In this document: positions 5,873 through 13,017 of the stretch, in pieces | Layout of the letters: every line of letters begins with the position of its first letter | How positions within the stretch are numbered: position 1 is the first letter of the stretch | Source of the DNA: Modestobacter sp. | Lineage (GTDB): Bacteria > Actinomycetota > Actinomycetes > Mycobacteriales > Geodermatophilaceae | Direction of reading: 5' to 3' | DNA length: 14,061 bases | Assembly (NCBI GenBank): GCA_025963425.1 | Contig: JAOPUQ010000179.1 | Coordinates: forward strand, 1-14,061 | Notes under the pieces: generated by a model | Seen by the model: only the letters and a program-made list of their open reading frames with translations | What the model was told of the DNA's origin: nothing | Database searches by the model: none | Program-made: the position numbers and the translations under genes

Positions 5873-7519
5873 GTGAGCATGTACGACGAGCGGCCGTGGC
5901 TGGCCCTCTACGGGGACCAGCCGGCCGACTACGCACTGGAGTTCGACAACGCCCTCGACATGTTCCGGGCCGGCGTGGCCCGGGACCCCTCCGCCGTGGC
6001 GTTGCAGTACTTCGACGGCAGCATCACCCGCCAGGAACTGGACGAGCTCAGCGACGGCCTCGCCAGCGGGCTGCTCGCGAACGGCTTCTCCCCGGGTGAC
6101 CGGCTGGCGGTCTACCTGCAGAACGTCCCGCAGTTCGTCATCGCCATGGTCGCGGCCTGGAAGGCCGGCGGGGTCATGGTCTCGATCAACCCCATGAGCC
6201 GGGAGCGGGAGCTGTCCTACCTGCTCAAGGACTCCGGCGCGACGGTGCTGGTCGCCCTCGAGGCGCTCTACGGTGAGATCGGCCGCACCGTCGTCCCGGA
6301 CACCGACGTGCGACTGGTGCTCACGACGAGCGAGCTGGAGTTCCAGACCCGGGCCGACGAACGGCTGTTCGCCGGCATGACCCGGCAACGCCACGAGGGC
6401 ACGACCGACTTCAGCGAGTTCATCGCCGAGCACCGGGGTGAGGTCCCGCCGCCGGTCGAGCTGGCGCCCGACGACGTCGCCTTCCTCACCTACACGTCCG
6501 GGACCACCGGGGTGCCCAAGGGCGCGATGAACACCCACCGCAACGTGGTCTTCACCGCGCAGGTCTACCGCGACTGGGTCCGGGCCGGACGGGACGGTGC
6601 GATCTTCGGCGTGGCCCCGCTGTTCCACATCACCGGGCTCATCGGGCACATCGCGGTGAGCATGCTGGCCCCGGCGCCGCTGGTCCTGGCCTACCGGTTC
6701 GAGCCGCAGGTCGTCCTGGACGCGCTGCTCGAGCACCGGCCCACGTTCACGATCGGCGCCATCACCGCCTTCAGTGCGCTGCTCAACGCCCCCGGCTTCA
6801 CCAAGGAGCACTTCGCCTCGTTCACGTCGGTCTACTCCGGCGGCGCGGCCATCTCCCCCACCGCCGAGAAGGCCTTCCTGGCCGCCACCGGTAAGCAGGT
6901 GCACAACGCCTACGGCCTGACCGAGACCACCTCGCCCATGACGGTGACGCCGTTCGGGGCCCCGTCGCCGGTCGACCCCACGTCGGGGGCGTTGTCGGTG
7001 GGCGTCCCGGCGCCGAGCACGATCGTGCGCATCCAGGGCGACGACGGTCAGGACCTGCCGCTGGGCGAGGTCGGCGAGATCGTCGCCGACGGACCGCAGG
7101 TCGTCGCGGGCTACTGGGGGAAGCCCGAGGAGACCGCCGCGAATCTGCCCGGCGGCGCGCTCAAGAGCGGTGACGTCGGGTTCATGAACCCCGAGGGCTG
7201 GGTGTTCATCGTCGACCGCAAGAAGGACATGATCAACGCCTCGGGCTACAAGGTCTGGCCACGCGAGGTGGAGGACGTGCTGGCCGAGCACCCCGCGGTC
7301 CGCGAGTCGGCGGTCGTCGGCGTGCCCGACGAGAAGCGCGGGGAGACCGTCAAGGCGTTCGTGAGCGTCAAGCCCGGCTCCTCCGTGACGCCCGAGGAGC
7401 TCATCGCGCACTGCAAGCAGCGCATGGCCGCCTACAAGTACCCGCGCAGCGTCGTCCTCCTCGACGAACTGCCCAAGACCGTGACCGGGAAGATCCTGCG
7501 CCGGGAACTGCGGGGCTGA
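5873..7519 (+). CDS. AMP-forming acyl-CoA synthetase/ligase
   Basis: A 548-residue adenylate-forming enzyme, full length for the family. The phosphate loop is YTSGTTGVPKGAMNTH (from about residue 207), the A5 motif is NAYGLTET, the hinge/A8 region is VDRKKDMINASGYKVWP (about 446-462), and the A10 motif PKTVTGKILRREL places the catalytic Lys at 540. It converts a carboxylic acid, ATP and CoA to acyl-CoA, AMP and PPi through an acyl-adenylate. It is cytoplasmic. The GTG start follows AGGGGA at five bases; an ATG two codons later (5879) is an alternative. It follows the cyclase stop by nine bases, so the two form one operon that ends at the strong hairpin at 7553. The substrate is open: medium- or long-chain fatty acids or an aromatic acid are all possible. 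Confidence 0.93.
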   Translation: MSMYDERPWLALYGDQPADYALEFDNALDMFRAGVARDPSAVALQYFDGSITRQELDELSDGLASGLLANGFSPGDRLAVYLQNVPQFVIAMVAAWKAGGVMVSINPMSRERELSYLLKDSGATVLVALEALYGEIGRTVVPDTDVRLVLTTSELEFQTRADERLFAGMTRQRHEGTTDFSEFIAEHRGEVPPPVELAPDDVAFLTYTSGTTGVPKGAMNTHRNVVFTAQVYRDWVRAGRDGAIFGVAPLFHITGLIGHIAVSMLAPAPLVLAYRFEPQVVLDALLEHRPTFTIGAITAFSALLNAPGFTKEHFASFTSVYSGGAAISPTAEKAFLAATGKQVHNAYGLTETTSPMTVTPFGAPSPVDPTSGALSVGVPAPSTIVRIQGDDGQDLPLGEVGEIVADGPQVVAGYWGKPEETAANLPGGALKSGDVGFMNPEGWVFIVDRKKDMINASGYKVWPREVEDVLAEHPAVRESAVVGVPDEKRGETVKAFVSVKPGSSVTPEELIAHCKQRMAAYKYPRSVVLLDELPKTVTGKILRRELRG

Positions 7520-7552
7520 GCGACCAGGGCTCGGACGACGGGCTCACAGCTC

Positions 7553-7584
7553 ACGGGAGCCCTCTGGACACAGAGGGCTCCCGT
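7553..7584 (+). terminator. Strong hairpin terminator after the CoA-ligase operon
   Basis: ACGGGAGCCCTCTG and its exact reverse complement form a 14-bp stem with a GACA loop, 33 bases after the ligase stop. There is no T run, as is common in high-GC Actinobacteria. A possible -35 for efeU lies in its loop region. Confidence 0.82.
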
Positions 7585-7589
7585 CTGGC

Positions 7590-7608
7590 TAAGGTGAGCC
7601 TGCCCTTC
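7590..7608 (+). promoter_or_regulatory. DtxR/IdeR-type iron box upstream of efeU
   Basis: TAAGGTGAGCCTGCCCTTC agrees with the iron-box consensus TWAGGTTAGSCTAACCTWA at 15 of 19 positions by my count. AAGG and CCTT form its outer arms. It lies 19 bases before the efeU ATG. Its first six bases, TAAGGT, also make a plausible -10 box, with TGGACA (7565-7570) as -35 at a longish 19-base spacing. Binding of the Fe-loaded regulator here would block transcription, so the operon should be induced by iron limitation. The regulator is not encoded in the window. Confidence 0.72.
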
Positions 7609-7627
7609 GTCGGCTGACGGGGCAACG

Positions 7628-8545
7628 ATGCCGTCGTCGGAGGTGCTCACCGTGGGCCAGGTGTTCCTCGCCAGTTTCCTGATCGGCCTGCGCGAGGGCC
7701 TGGAGATGGTCCTCATCGTGAGCGTGCTGGTCGCCTACCTGGTCAAGACCGGTCGGCGTCGGCACCTGCTGCCGGTCTGGGGTGGGGTCGCCGCGGCCGC
7801 CGCGCTGTCGATCGGCTTCGGCTGGGCCCTCAGCTACGTCTCCACGACCGTCCTCGGCGGCCCGGGCCAGGAGCTCTTCGACGCGATCACCTCCACGGTG
7901 GCCGTCGTCCTGGTCACCTGGATGGTCTTCTGGATGCGCCGCACGGCGCGCACGATGTCCGGCGAGCTGCGCGGCCGGCTCGACGACGCCATCGGGCTGG
8001 GCATCGGCGCGGTCGTGGGCATCGCCTTCCTCGCCGTCGTCCGTGAGGGCCTGGAGACCACGCTGCTGTTCTTCGCCTCGGCGCAGGGGGCGACCACCGC
8101 ATCCCCGCTGCTGGGGCTGGCCGGCGGGCTGCTCACCTCGGTCGTGGCCGGCGTCGCCCTCTACCTGGGCGCGGTCCGGATCAACCTGTCGACGTTCTTC
8201 ACCGTCAGCGGCGGGCTGCTGGTGCTGGTCGCCGCCGGGATCTTCAAGTACGCGGTGCACGACTTCCAGGAGGCAGGCGTGCTGCCGGGGCTGACCACAC
8301 ACGCCTTCGACGCGTCGTCCTGGCTGGACCCCACGAGCTGGTACGGCGCCCTGGCCGCCGGGCTGTTCAACATCACCCCCCAGCCCACCGTGCTGGAGTC
8401 GATCGCCTGGGTCGCCTACCTGGTGCCCGTGCTGGCGCTCTTCCTGCTCCCCGGGCGCACCGCCCGACCCAGCCCGGCTGCCTCGGCGCAGCAGGCCCCC
8501 GACGTCACCACGGAGACCCCCGAGCATGTCGATGCACGCGCGTAA
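7628..8545 (+). CDS. efeU: FTR1-type iron permease EfeU
   Basis: A 305-residue polytopic membrane protein of the Ftr1/EfeU family, which moves iron across the cytoplasmic membrane. The two signature iron-binding motifs are both present: REGLE at residues 22-26 in the first helix and REGLE at 139-143 in the fourth region (VVREGLETTLLFF). About seven hydrophobic segments follow the usual plan. The C-terminal 30 residues form a Pro/Ala-rich soluble tail. The ATG has a fair GGGG site, but the GTG at 7652 (residue 9) has a better one, GGAGG (7639-7643) eight bases away, and that start would put the first helix right at the N-terminus as is usual. The gene overlaps efeO by 20 bases, which suggests translational coupling. 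The upstream iron box supports iron-dependent control. Confidence 0.95.
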   Translation: MPSSEVLTVGQVFLASFLIGLREGLEMVLIVSVLVAYLVKTGRRRHLLPVWGGVAAAAALSIGFGWALSYVSTTVLGGPGQELFDAITSTVAVVLVTWMVFWMRRTARTMSGELRGRLDDAIGLGIGAVVGIAFLAVVREGLETTLLFFASAQGATTASPLLGLAGGLLTSVVAGVALYLGAVRINLSTFFTVSGGLLVLVAAGIFKYAVHDFQEAGVLPGLTTHAFDASSWLDPTSWYGALAAGLFNITPQPTVLESIAWVAYLVPVLALFLLPGRTARPSPAASAQQAPDVTTETPEHVDARA

Positions 8546-9677
8546 CCGCACCATCCTGGCCGGCGCCACCGCCCTGGCCGCCGCCCTCACCCTGGCCGCC
8601 TGCGGTGGCGGTTCCGACACCGGCGGCGCCACCGGGGACGCCGGCGACGACATCGCCGTGGCGGCCGGCGACGACAGCTGTGACGTGGCGAAGGCCGACC
8701 TGGACGCCGGCACGCACAGGTTCACCGTGACCAACGGTGGCAGCAAGGTCACCGAGTTCTACGTCTACGCCGACGGCGACCGGGTGATGGGCGAGGTTGA
8801 GAACATCGCTCCCGGCGTCGCCCGCGAGCTGCTGGTGCAGCTGCCGGCCGGGGACTACGAGACGGCCTGCAAGCCCGGCATGATCGGGGACGGCATCCGC
8901 AGCACGCTGACCGTCAGCGGCGACGCGCCGTCGCTGTCGCAGGACGAGACCCTGGCCCAGGCCGGCACCGACTACCAGCGCTACGTGCAGAGCCAGACCG
9001 GCGCGCTGGTCGAGCAGACCACCGCCTTCGTCAACGCGGTCAAGGCCGGGGACGTCGCGGGCGCCAAGGCGCTGTACCCGGTGGCCCGCACCTACTGGGA
9101 GCGGATCGAGCCGGTGGCCGAGAGCTTCGGTGACCTCGACCCGATCATCGACGGCCGCGAGGGCGACCAGGCCGAGGGCGAGGACTTCACCGGCTTCCAC
9201 CGCCTCGAGCAGGCGCTGTGGCAGACCGGCGACGTCTCGGCCATGGGTCCCTACGCCGACCAGCTGCTGACCAACGTGCAGGAGATCGCCACCCGCGCCA
9301 ACGACGTCCAGCTCGACCCGCTGCAGCTGGCCAACGGCGCCAAGGCCCTGCTGGACGAGATCGCCAACGGCAAGATCACCGGCGAGGAGGACCGCTACTC
9401 GCACACCGACCTGTGGGACTTCGCGGCCAACCTGGAGGGGTCGCAGGCCGCCGTCCAGGCGCTGCGGCCCTACCTGGCGGAGAACGACGCGGACCTGGTC
9501 GCCGAGATCGACGACCGCTTCGCCGCCACCGGACAGGAGCTCGCCCAGTACCGTTCGGGCGACGGGTGGACGTCGTACGACCAGCTCACGGAGGAGCAGT
9601 TGCGCGGCTTGAGTGACAGCATCACGGCGCTGACCGGGTCGGTCAGCCAGGTCGCTGCGGTCGTCGCGCAGCGGTGA
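8526..9677 (+). CDS. efeO: EfeO: cupredoxin plus imelysin (M75) iron-binding lipoprotein
   Basis: A 383-residue exported protein. The N-terminus is a lipoprotein signal with lipobox LAAC and lipidated Cys26, so it should be anchored on the outer face of the membrane. Residues about 45-130 form the EfeO cupredoxin-like domain, with Cys52, Glu77 (VTEFYVY) and Cys115 in YETACKPGM as likely metal ligands. From about 145 on is the imelysin/M75 domain with the HxxE motif GFHRLEQAL (His225, Glu228) and a second metal-type segment YSHTDLWDF (291-299). EfeO captures iron and is thought to hand it to EfeU. The ATG at 8526 lies within the efeU 3' end; a second ATG at 8532 is also possible. EfeB follows after 13 bases. 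Domain order and gene order match a full-length, complete EfeO. Confidence 0.96.
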   Translation: MSMHARNRTILAGATALAAALTLAACGGGSDTGGATGDAGDDIAVAAGDDSCDVAKADLDAGTHRFTVTNGGSKVTEFYVYADGDRVMGEVENIAPGVARELLVQLPAGDYETACKPGMIGDGIRSTLTVSGDAPSLSQDETLAQAGTDYQRYVQSQTGALVEQTTAFVNAVKAGDVAGAKALYPVARTYWERIEPVAESFGDLDPIIDGREGDQAEGEDFTGFHRLEQALWQTGDVSAMGPYADQLLTNVQEIATRANDVQLDPLQLANGAKALLDEIANGKITGEEDRYSHTDLWDFAANLEGSQAAVQALRPYLAENDADLVAEIDDRFAATGQELAQYRSGDGWTSYDQLTEEQLRGLSDSITALTGSVSQVAAVVAQR

Positions 9678-9690
9678 GTGCCGGCCTGTC

Positions 9691-10992
9691 ATGACCTCTG
9701 ACGCCAGCCGCGACCCGCGGCGGGCGGGGCTCTCACGTCGCCGCTTCTTCGGACTCGCCGGTGCCGGCACCGCCGGGGTGCTGGCCGCCGGCGCCGCCGG
9801 GGGGGTGATCGGCCACGCCACCGCCGCCGACCCGACGGCTGCCGGGACGGCCGCCGCCACCGACGCCGTCCCCTTCACCGGCGACCACCAGGCCGGCATC
9901 GTCACCCCCGCTCAGGACCGGCTGCACTTCGTCGCCTTCGACGTCATCACCGACAGCCGCGACGACCTGGTCGAGATGCTCCAGGCCTGGACCGCCGCCG
10001 CCCGCCGGATGACCGCGGGCCAGGACGCCGGCCCGGTGGGCGCGGTCGACGGCGGCCAGTACGCGCCGCCGGACGACACCGGTGAGGCCATCGGGCTGCC
10101 GGCGTCCGGGCTGACGCTCACCATCGGGTTCGGCCCGACGCTGTTCACCGCCGCCGATGGCACCGACCGCTTCGGCATCGCCGGCCGCCGCCCCGAGCCG
10201 CTGGCCGAGCTGCCGTCGTTCCCAGGGGACGCCCTGGACCCCGCGCGCAGCGGCGGCGACCTGTGCGTGCAGGCCTGCGCCAACGACCCGCAGGTCGCGG
10301 TGCACGCCGTCCGCAACCTGTCCCGGCTGGGCGCCGGGGTGGTCAGCGTCCGGTGGTCGCAGCTGGGCTTCGGGCGGACGTCGTCCACCTCCAGCGCGCA
10401 GGCGACGCCGCGCAACCTGTTCGGCTTCAAGGACGGCACCGACAACCTGAAGTCGGAGAACGGGTCGGCGGTCGAGAGGTTCGTGTGGGTCGCCGACGGC
10501 GACCCGGGCGCCGACTGGCTGGCCGGCGGCTCCTACGTGGTGACCCGGCGGATCCGGATGCGGATCGAGCCCTGGGACACCTCCACGCTGGCCGAGCAGG
10601 AGCAGACCATCGGCCGGACCAAGGGTGCCGGGGCGCCGCTGGGCCAGCAGGCCGAGTTCGACCCGGTCGACTTCACGGTCCGGGCCGGCACCGGACCGGC
10701 GATCCCGGAGAACTCGCACGTCTTCCTGGCCCACCCGACCAACTCCGGGACGGCGATCCTGCGGCGCGGCTACAGCTTCGTCGACGGCTCCGACGGCCTG
10801 GGCCGGCTGGACGCCGGGCTGTTCTTCATCGCCTACGAGCGCAATCCGGAGACCGGGTTCGTGCAGGTGCAGAAGAACCTGCGGATGGACGCGATGAACG
10901 AGTACATCCAGCACACGTCCTCGGCGGTGTTCGCCTGCCCGCCAGGGATCTCCGGTCCCGACGACTGGTGGGGACGCGCACTGTTCTCCTGA
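9691..10992 (+). CDS. efeB: EfeB: Tat-exported DyP-type heme peroxidase / deferrochelatase
   Basis: A 433-residue protein with a twin-arginine signal, SRRRFFG at 15-21, a hydrophobic stretch, and ATA before residue 46 as a probable cleavage site. It is therefore folded with heme in the cytoplasm and then exported. The mature part is a dye-decolorising peroxidase: GFKDGT (245-250) with the distal Asp248, NSHVFLAHP with the proximal heme His343, and ILRRGYSFVDG with the distal Arg at about 359. EfeB oxidises ferrous iron with peroxide or extracts iron from heme while leaving the ring intact; which role dominates is debated for the family. It is the last gene of efeUOB. The ribosome site is weak, and the efeO stop is 13 bases upstream, so coupling to efeO is likely. 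Confidence 0.96.
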   Translation: MTSDASRDPRRAGLSRRRFFGLAGAGTAGVLAAGAAGGVIGHATAADPTAAGTAAATDAVPFTGDHQAGIVTPAQDRLHFVAFDVITDSRDDLVEMLQAWTAAARRMTAGQDAGPVGAVDGGQYAPPDDTGEAIGLPASGLTLTIGFGPTLFTAADGTDRFGIAGRRPEPLAELPSFPGDALDPARSGGDLCVQACANDPQVAVHAVRNLSRLGAGVVSVRWSQLGFGRTSSTSSAQATPRNLFGFKDGTDNLKSENGSAVERFVWVADGDPGADWLAGGSYVVTRRIRMRIEPWDTSTLAEQEQTIGRTKGAGAPLGQQAEFDPVDFTVRAGTGPAIPENSHVFLAHPTNSGTAILRRGYSFVDGSDGLGRLDAGLFFIAYERNPETGFVQVQKNLRMDAMNEYIQHTSSAVFACPPGISGPDDWWGRALFS

Positions 10993-11029
10993 TTCGGGAG
11001 ATGGGCGCGCCGGCCGTAGGGCGGGCCGC

Positions 11030-11497
11030 TCAGCCGGCGGCTGTCGCCGTCGGCTCGTTGGCCCGACGGTGCACGTCGTCGGCGTGCACCGGCTCGCCGC
11101 AGGTGCCGCAGACGGTCGCCGGCCGGAACTCGTGGTCGGCGTGCACCAGGGTGACCGGCGGCTCGTCGACGGCCCAGCGGTCACCCCAGGACATGAGGGC
11201 ACGCAGCACCGGCAACAGGTCCCGCCCAGCCTTGCTCAGGTGGTAGTCGAACCGCACCGGCGCCTCCTGGTACTGCCGGCGCTCCAGCACGCCCGCGGCC
11301 ACCAGCGCCTTGAGCCGGGCCGCCAGCCGGTCCCGCGGCGCCCCGGTGCCCGCCAGGATCTCGGAGAACCGGTGGTTGCCGAAGGAGACCTCCCGGACGG
11401 CGAGCAGCGACCAACGGTCACCGACCACCTCGAGCGCGGCGGCGATGGAGCAGGCCCGGCCGGGCAACTCGTCGAGGATGTTCGGGCGAGCACTCAC
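11030..11497 (-). CDS. HxlR-family winged-helix transcriptional regulator
   Basis: A 155-residue regulator. The HxlR domain is clear: CSIAAALEVVGDRWSLLAVREV (from Cys16), RFSEILAGTGAPRDRLAARLKALVAAGVLERRQY with the recognition helix and wing, then the FDYHLSKAGRDLLPVL segment. It should bind DNA as a dimer. Cys16 is at the N-terminal position whose equivalent senses oxidants, disulfide stress or quinones in some family members (HypR, QorR). The C-terminal tail adds CGTCGEPVH (Cys130, Cys133, His138) with His119 and His122 nearby, which could form a small zinc site and is longer than a minimal HxlR. The GTG start has no strong ribosome site. It is divergent from the MFS gene, with two inverted repeats between them, so it most likely represses the transporter and itself. 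Confidence 0.92.
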   Translation of the reverse strand: MSARPNILDELPGRACSIAAALEVVGDRWSLLAVREVSFGNHRFSEILAGTGAPRDRLAARLKALVAAGVLERRQYQEAPVRFDYHLSKAGRDLLPVLRALMSWGDRWAVDEPPVTLVHADHEFRPATVCGTCGEPVHADDVHRRANEPTATAAG

Positions 11498-11504
11498 CGG
11501 TCAA

Positions 11505-11521
11505 GGTTTGCACATCAAACC
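11505..11521. promoter_or_regulatory. Inverted repeat 1 in the hxlR/MFS gap, probable operator
   Basis: GGTTTG and CAAACC are perfect 6-bp arms around CACAT. The repeat overlaps the -35 box of the MFS promoter and sits eight bases before the regulator's start, so an HxlR dimer here could block both genes. Confidence 0.6.
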
Positions 11522-11536
11522 GACGAACGCTAACGT
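11508..11536 (+). promoter_or_regulatory. Probable promoter of the MFS transporter gene
   Basis: TTGCAC (11508-11513), an exact 17-base spacer, then TAACGT (11531-11536). This predicts a transcript starting near 11543, about 40 bases before the ATG. Inverted repeat 1 covers the -35 and repeat 2 covers the expected start site. Confidence 0.6.
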
Positions 11537-11541
11537 CGACC

Positions 11542-11564
11542 GTCAGTTGGACTACCAAACTGAC
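11542..11564. promoter_or_regulatory. Inverted repeat 2 in the hxlR/MFS gap, probable second operator
   Basis: A 23-base imperfect palindrome in which 8 of 11 positions pair. The outer arms are GTCAGTT and AACTGAC, and the core reads GG-ACTAC-C. The inner right half, CCAAAC, resembles the TCAAAC of repeat 1, which suggests the same protein binds both. Confidence 0.55.
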
Positions 11565-11580
11565 CCGCGAGGGGCACACC

Positions 11581-13008
11581 ATGCGGAACGCCGTCATCGT
11601 CGAGGCCGCCGGCGCGCCCGCGCGGCTGCCCGCCACTCCCGAGCAGCGCCGCACGCTCACCATGGCCTCGCTGTCCACGCTGCTCGTGCTCGCCACCTTC
11701 GTCACCCCGCTGGCCACCAGCGTCCGGACGACGGCGGAGTTCTCCGCCGGCCCGGGCGCCCAGGCCTGGCTGCTGAGCTCGATGAGCGTCGGACTCGCCG
11801 CGGCGCTGCTCACCGCCGGCGTCCTCGCCGACGACCTGGGCCGGCGGCGGGTCTTCACCCTGGGGCTGCTCGTGGTGGCGGCCGGCGCGGTCGTCGTCGC
11901 CGCCTCCGGGTCGCCCGGGGTCTTCATCGCCGGGCGCGTGCTGCAGGGCGTCGGCGCGGCCGGGGTGCTGGCCTGCGGGCTGGGCCTGATCGGCTCGGCC
12001 TTCCCGCCCGGCCCGGCCCGGTCGCGGGCGGCGGCGGTGTGGGGGGCCAGCGTGGGGGCGGGCACCGGGATCGGCGGCCTGGTCACCGTCGCCCTCGACC
12101 CCGGCCAGGGCTGGCGGACGACGTACGCGGTGACCGCCCTGCTGGCTCTTGGCCTCGCGGTCACCGGCCGGCTCACCCTGGCCGAGTCCGCCGACCCCAG
12201 CGACCGCCGCGTCGACCTCGCCGGGATCGCCACGCTGGCCGCCGGGCTCGGCTGCCTGCTGGCCGGGCTGGTGCAGAGCCGAGGCGGCTGGGGGCAGCGG
12301 ACGGTGGTCGTCCTGCTGGGGCTGGGCGTCGTCCTGCTCGCCGCCTTCGTGCTGGTCGAGCGGCGCACCGCCGGACCGATGATCGACCTGACGCTCTTCC
12401 GGGTCCCCGGCTTCCTGGCCGCCACCGTCGGGGCGTTCCTCACCGGCGCTTCCGTCGTCGGCCTGAGCTCGTACCTGCCCACCGTGCTGCAGCGTGGGCT
12501 GGGCGACAGCCTGCTCGCCGCCACGCTGCTGGTCCTCCTCTGGTCGGCGGTCAGCACGGCCACCGCCCTCGCCGTCCGGTTGCTGCCCGGGCTGGACGGC
12601 CGGGTGCTGCTCGCGATCGCGCTGGCCGTCTGCGCGCTCGGCCTGGCCGGCTACGCCGTCCTGGGCACGGGTGCCTCCGGCTGGCGGCTCGTCCCCGGTC
12701 TGGTCGTGCTGGGCGTCGGCTACGGGGCGGCGAACGCCGCGCTCGGAAGGGAGGCGGTCGCCCACGTGCCGCCGGCGCTCACGGCCATGGGCAGCGGTGC
12801 CAACAACACCGCCCGCTACATGGGCGCCGCCGTCGGCGTGACCCTCGTCGTCCTGGTCGTCGGCACCGGTGAGCCGGCCGGCACCCCCGCCGGGCTGCTG
12901 GCCGGCTGGAACACCGCGGCGGCCGGCGGCGCCGTGGTCAGCGCGGCCGCTGCGCTACTGGTGGCGCTGATCCGGCCGGCCCGGGCCGCGGCCGGCTCGC
13001 ACCCCTAG
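11581..13008 (+). CDS. MFS transporter, drug:H+ antiporter (DHA2-like) type
   Basis: A 475-residue integral membrane protein with roughly 12-14 hydrophobic helices, in the size range of DHA2-type multidrug exporters. Motif A is present between helices 2 and 3 as GVLADDLGRRR (residues 80-90). GRVLQGVGAAG (118-128) and the glycine-rich GASVGAGTGIGG (155-166) correspond to motifs B and C of drug antiporters, although the usual Pro of motif C is missing. The later DLTLFRVPGFLAA segment is also typical of this group. It probably exports a toxic organic compound in exchange for protons. The ATG follows GGGG at six bases. It is divergent from the HxlR regulator and carries a promoter covered by two inverted repeats, so induction by the exported compound or by oxidants is the likely control. 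The glycerate kinase follows nine bases after the stop. Confidence 0.9.
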   Translation: MRNAVIVEAAGAPARLPATPEQRRTLTMASLSTLLVLATFVTPLATSVRTTAEFSAGPGAQAWLLSSMSVGLAAALLTAGVLADDLGRRRVFTLGLLVVAAGAVVVAASGSPGVFIAGRVLQGVGAAGVLACGLGLIGSAFPPGPARSRAAAVWGASVGAGTGIGGLVTVALDPGQGWRTTYAVTALLALGLAVTGRLTLAESADPSDRRVDLAGIATLAAGLGCLLAGLVQSRGGWGQRTVVVLLGLGVVLLAAFVLVERRTAGPMIDLTLFRVPGFLAATVGAFLTGASVVGLSSYLPTVLQRGLGDSLLAATLLVLLWSAVSTATALAVRLLPGLDGRVLLAIALAVCALGLAGYAVLGTGASGWRLVPGLVVLGVGYGAANAALGREAVAHVPPALTAMGSGANNTARYMGAAVGVTLVVLVVGTGEPAGTPAGLLAGWNTAAAGGAVVSAAAALLVALIRPARAAAGSHP

Positions 13009-13017
13009 GGTCTGCCC

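Noticed and set aside
3581..7411. A minus-strand open frame of over 1,200 codons antisense to the thioesterase, cyclase and ligase genes
   Set aside because: It is a GC-rich shadow: low-complexity Arg/Gly/Asp/Val composition and no recognisable motif, opposite three well-supported genes with motifs and ribosome sites.
10993..11029. A hairpin terminator between convergent efeB and hxlR (CGGCC/GGCCG arms at 11011-11028)
   Set aside because: Only five base pairs with an eight-base loop, no T tract, and easily expected by chance at this GC content.
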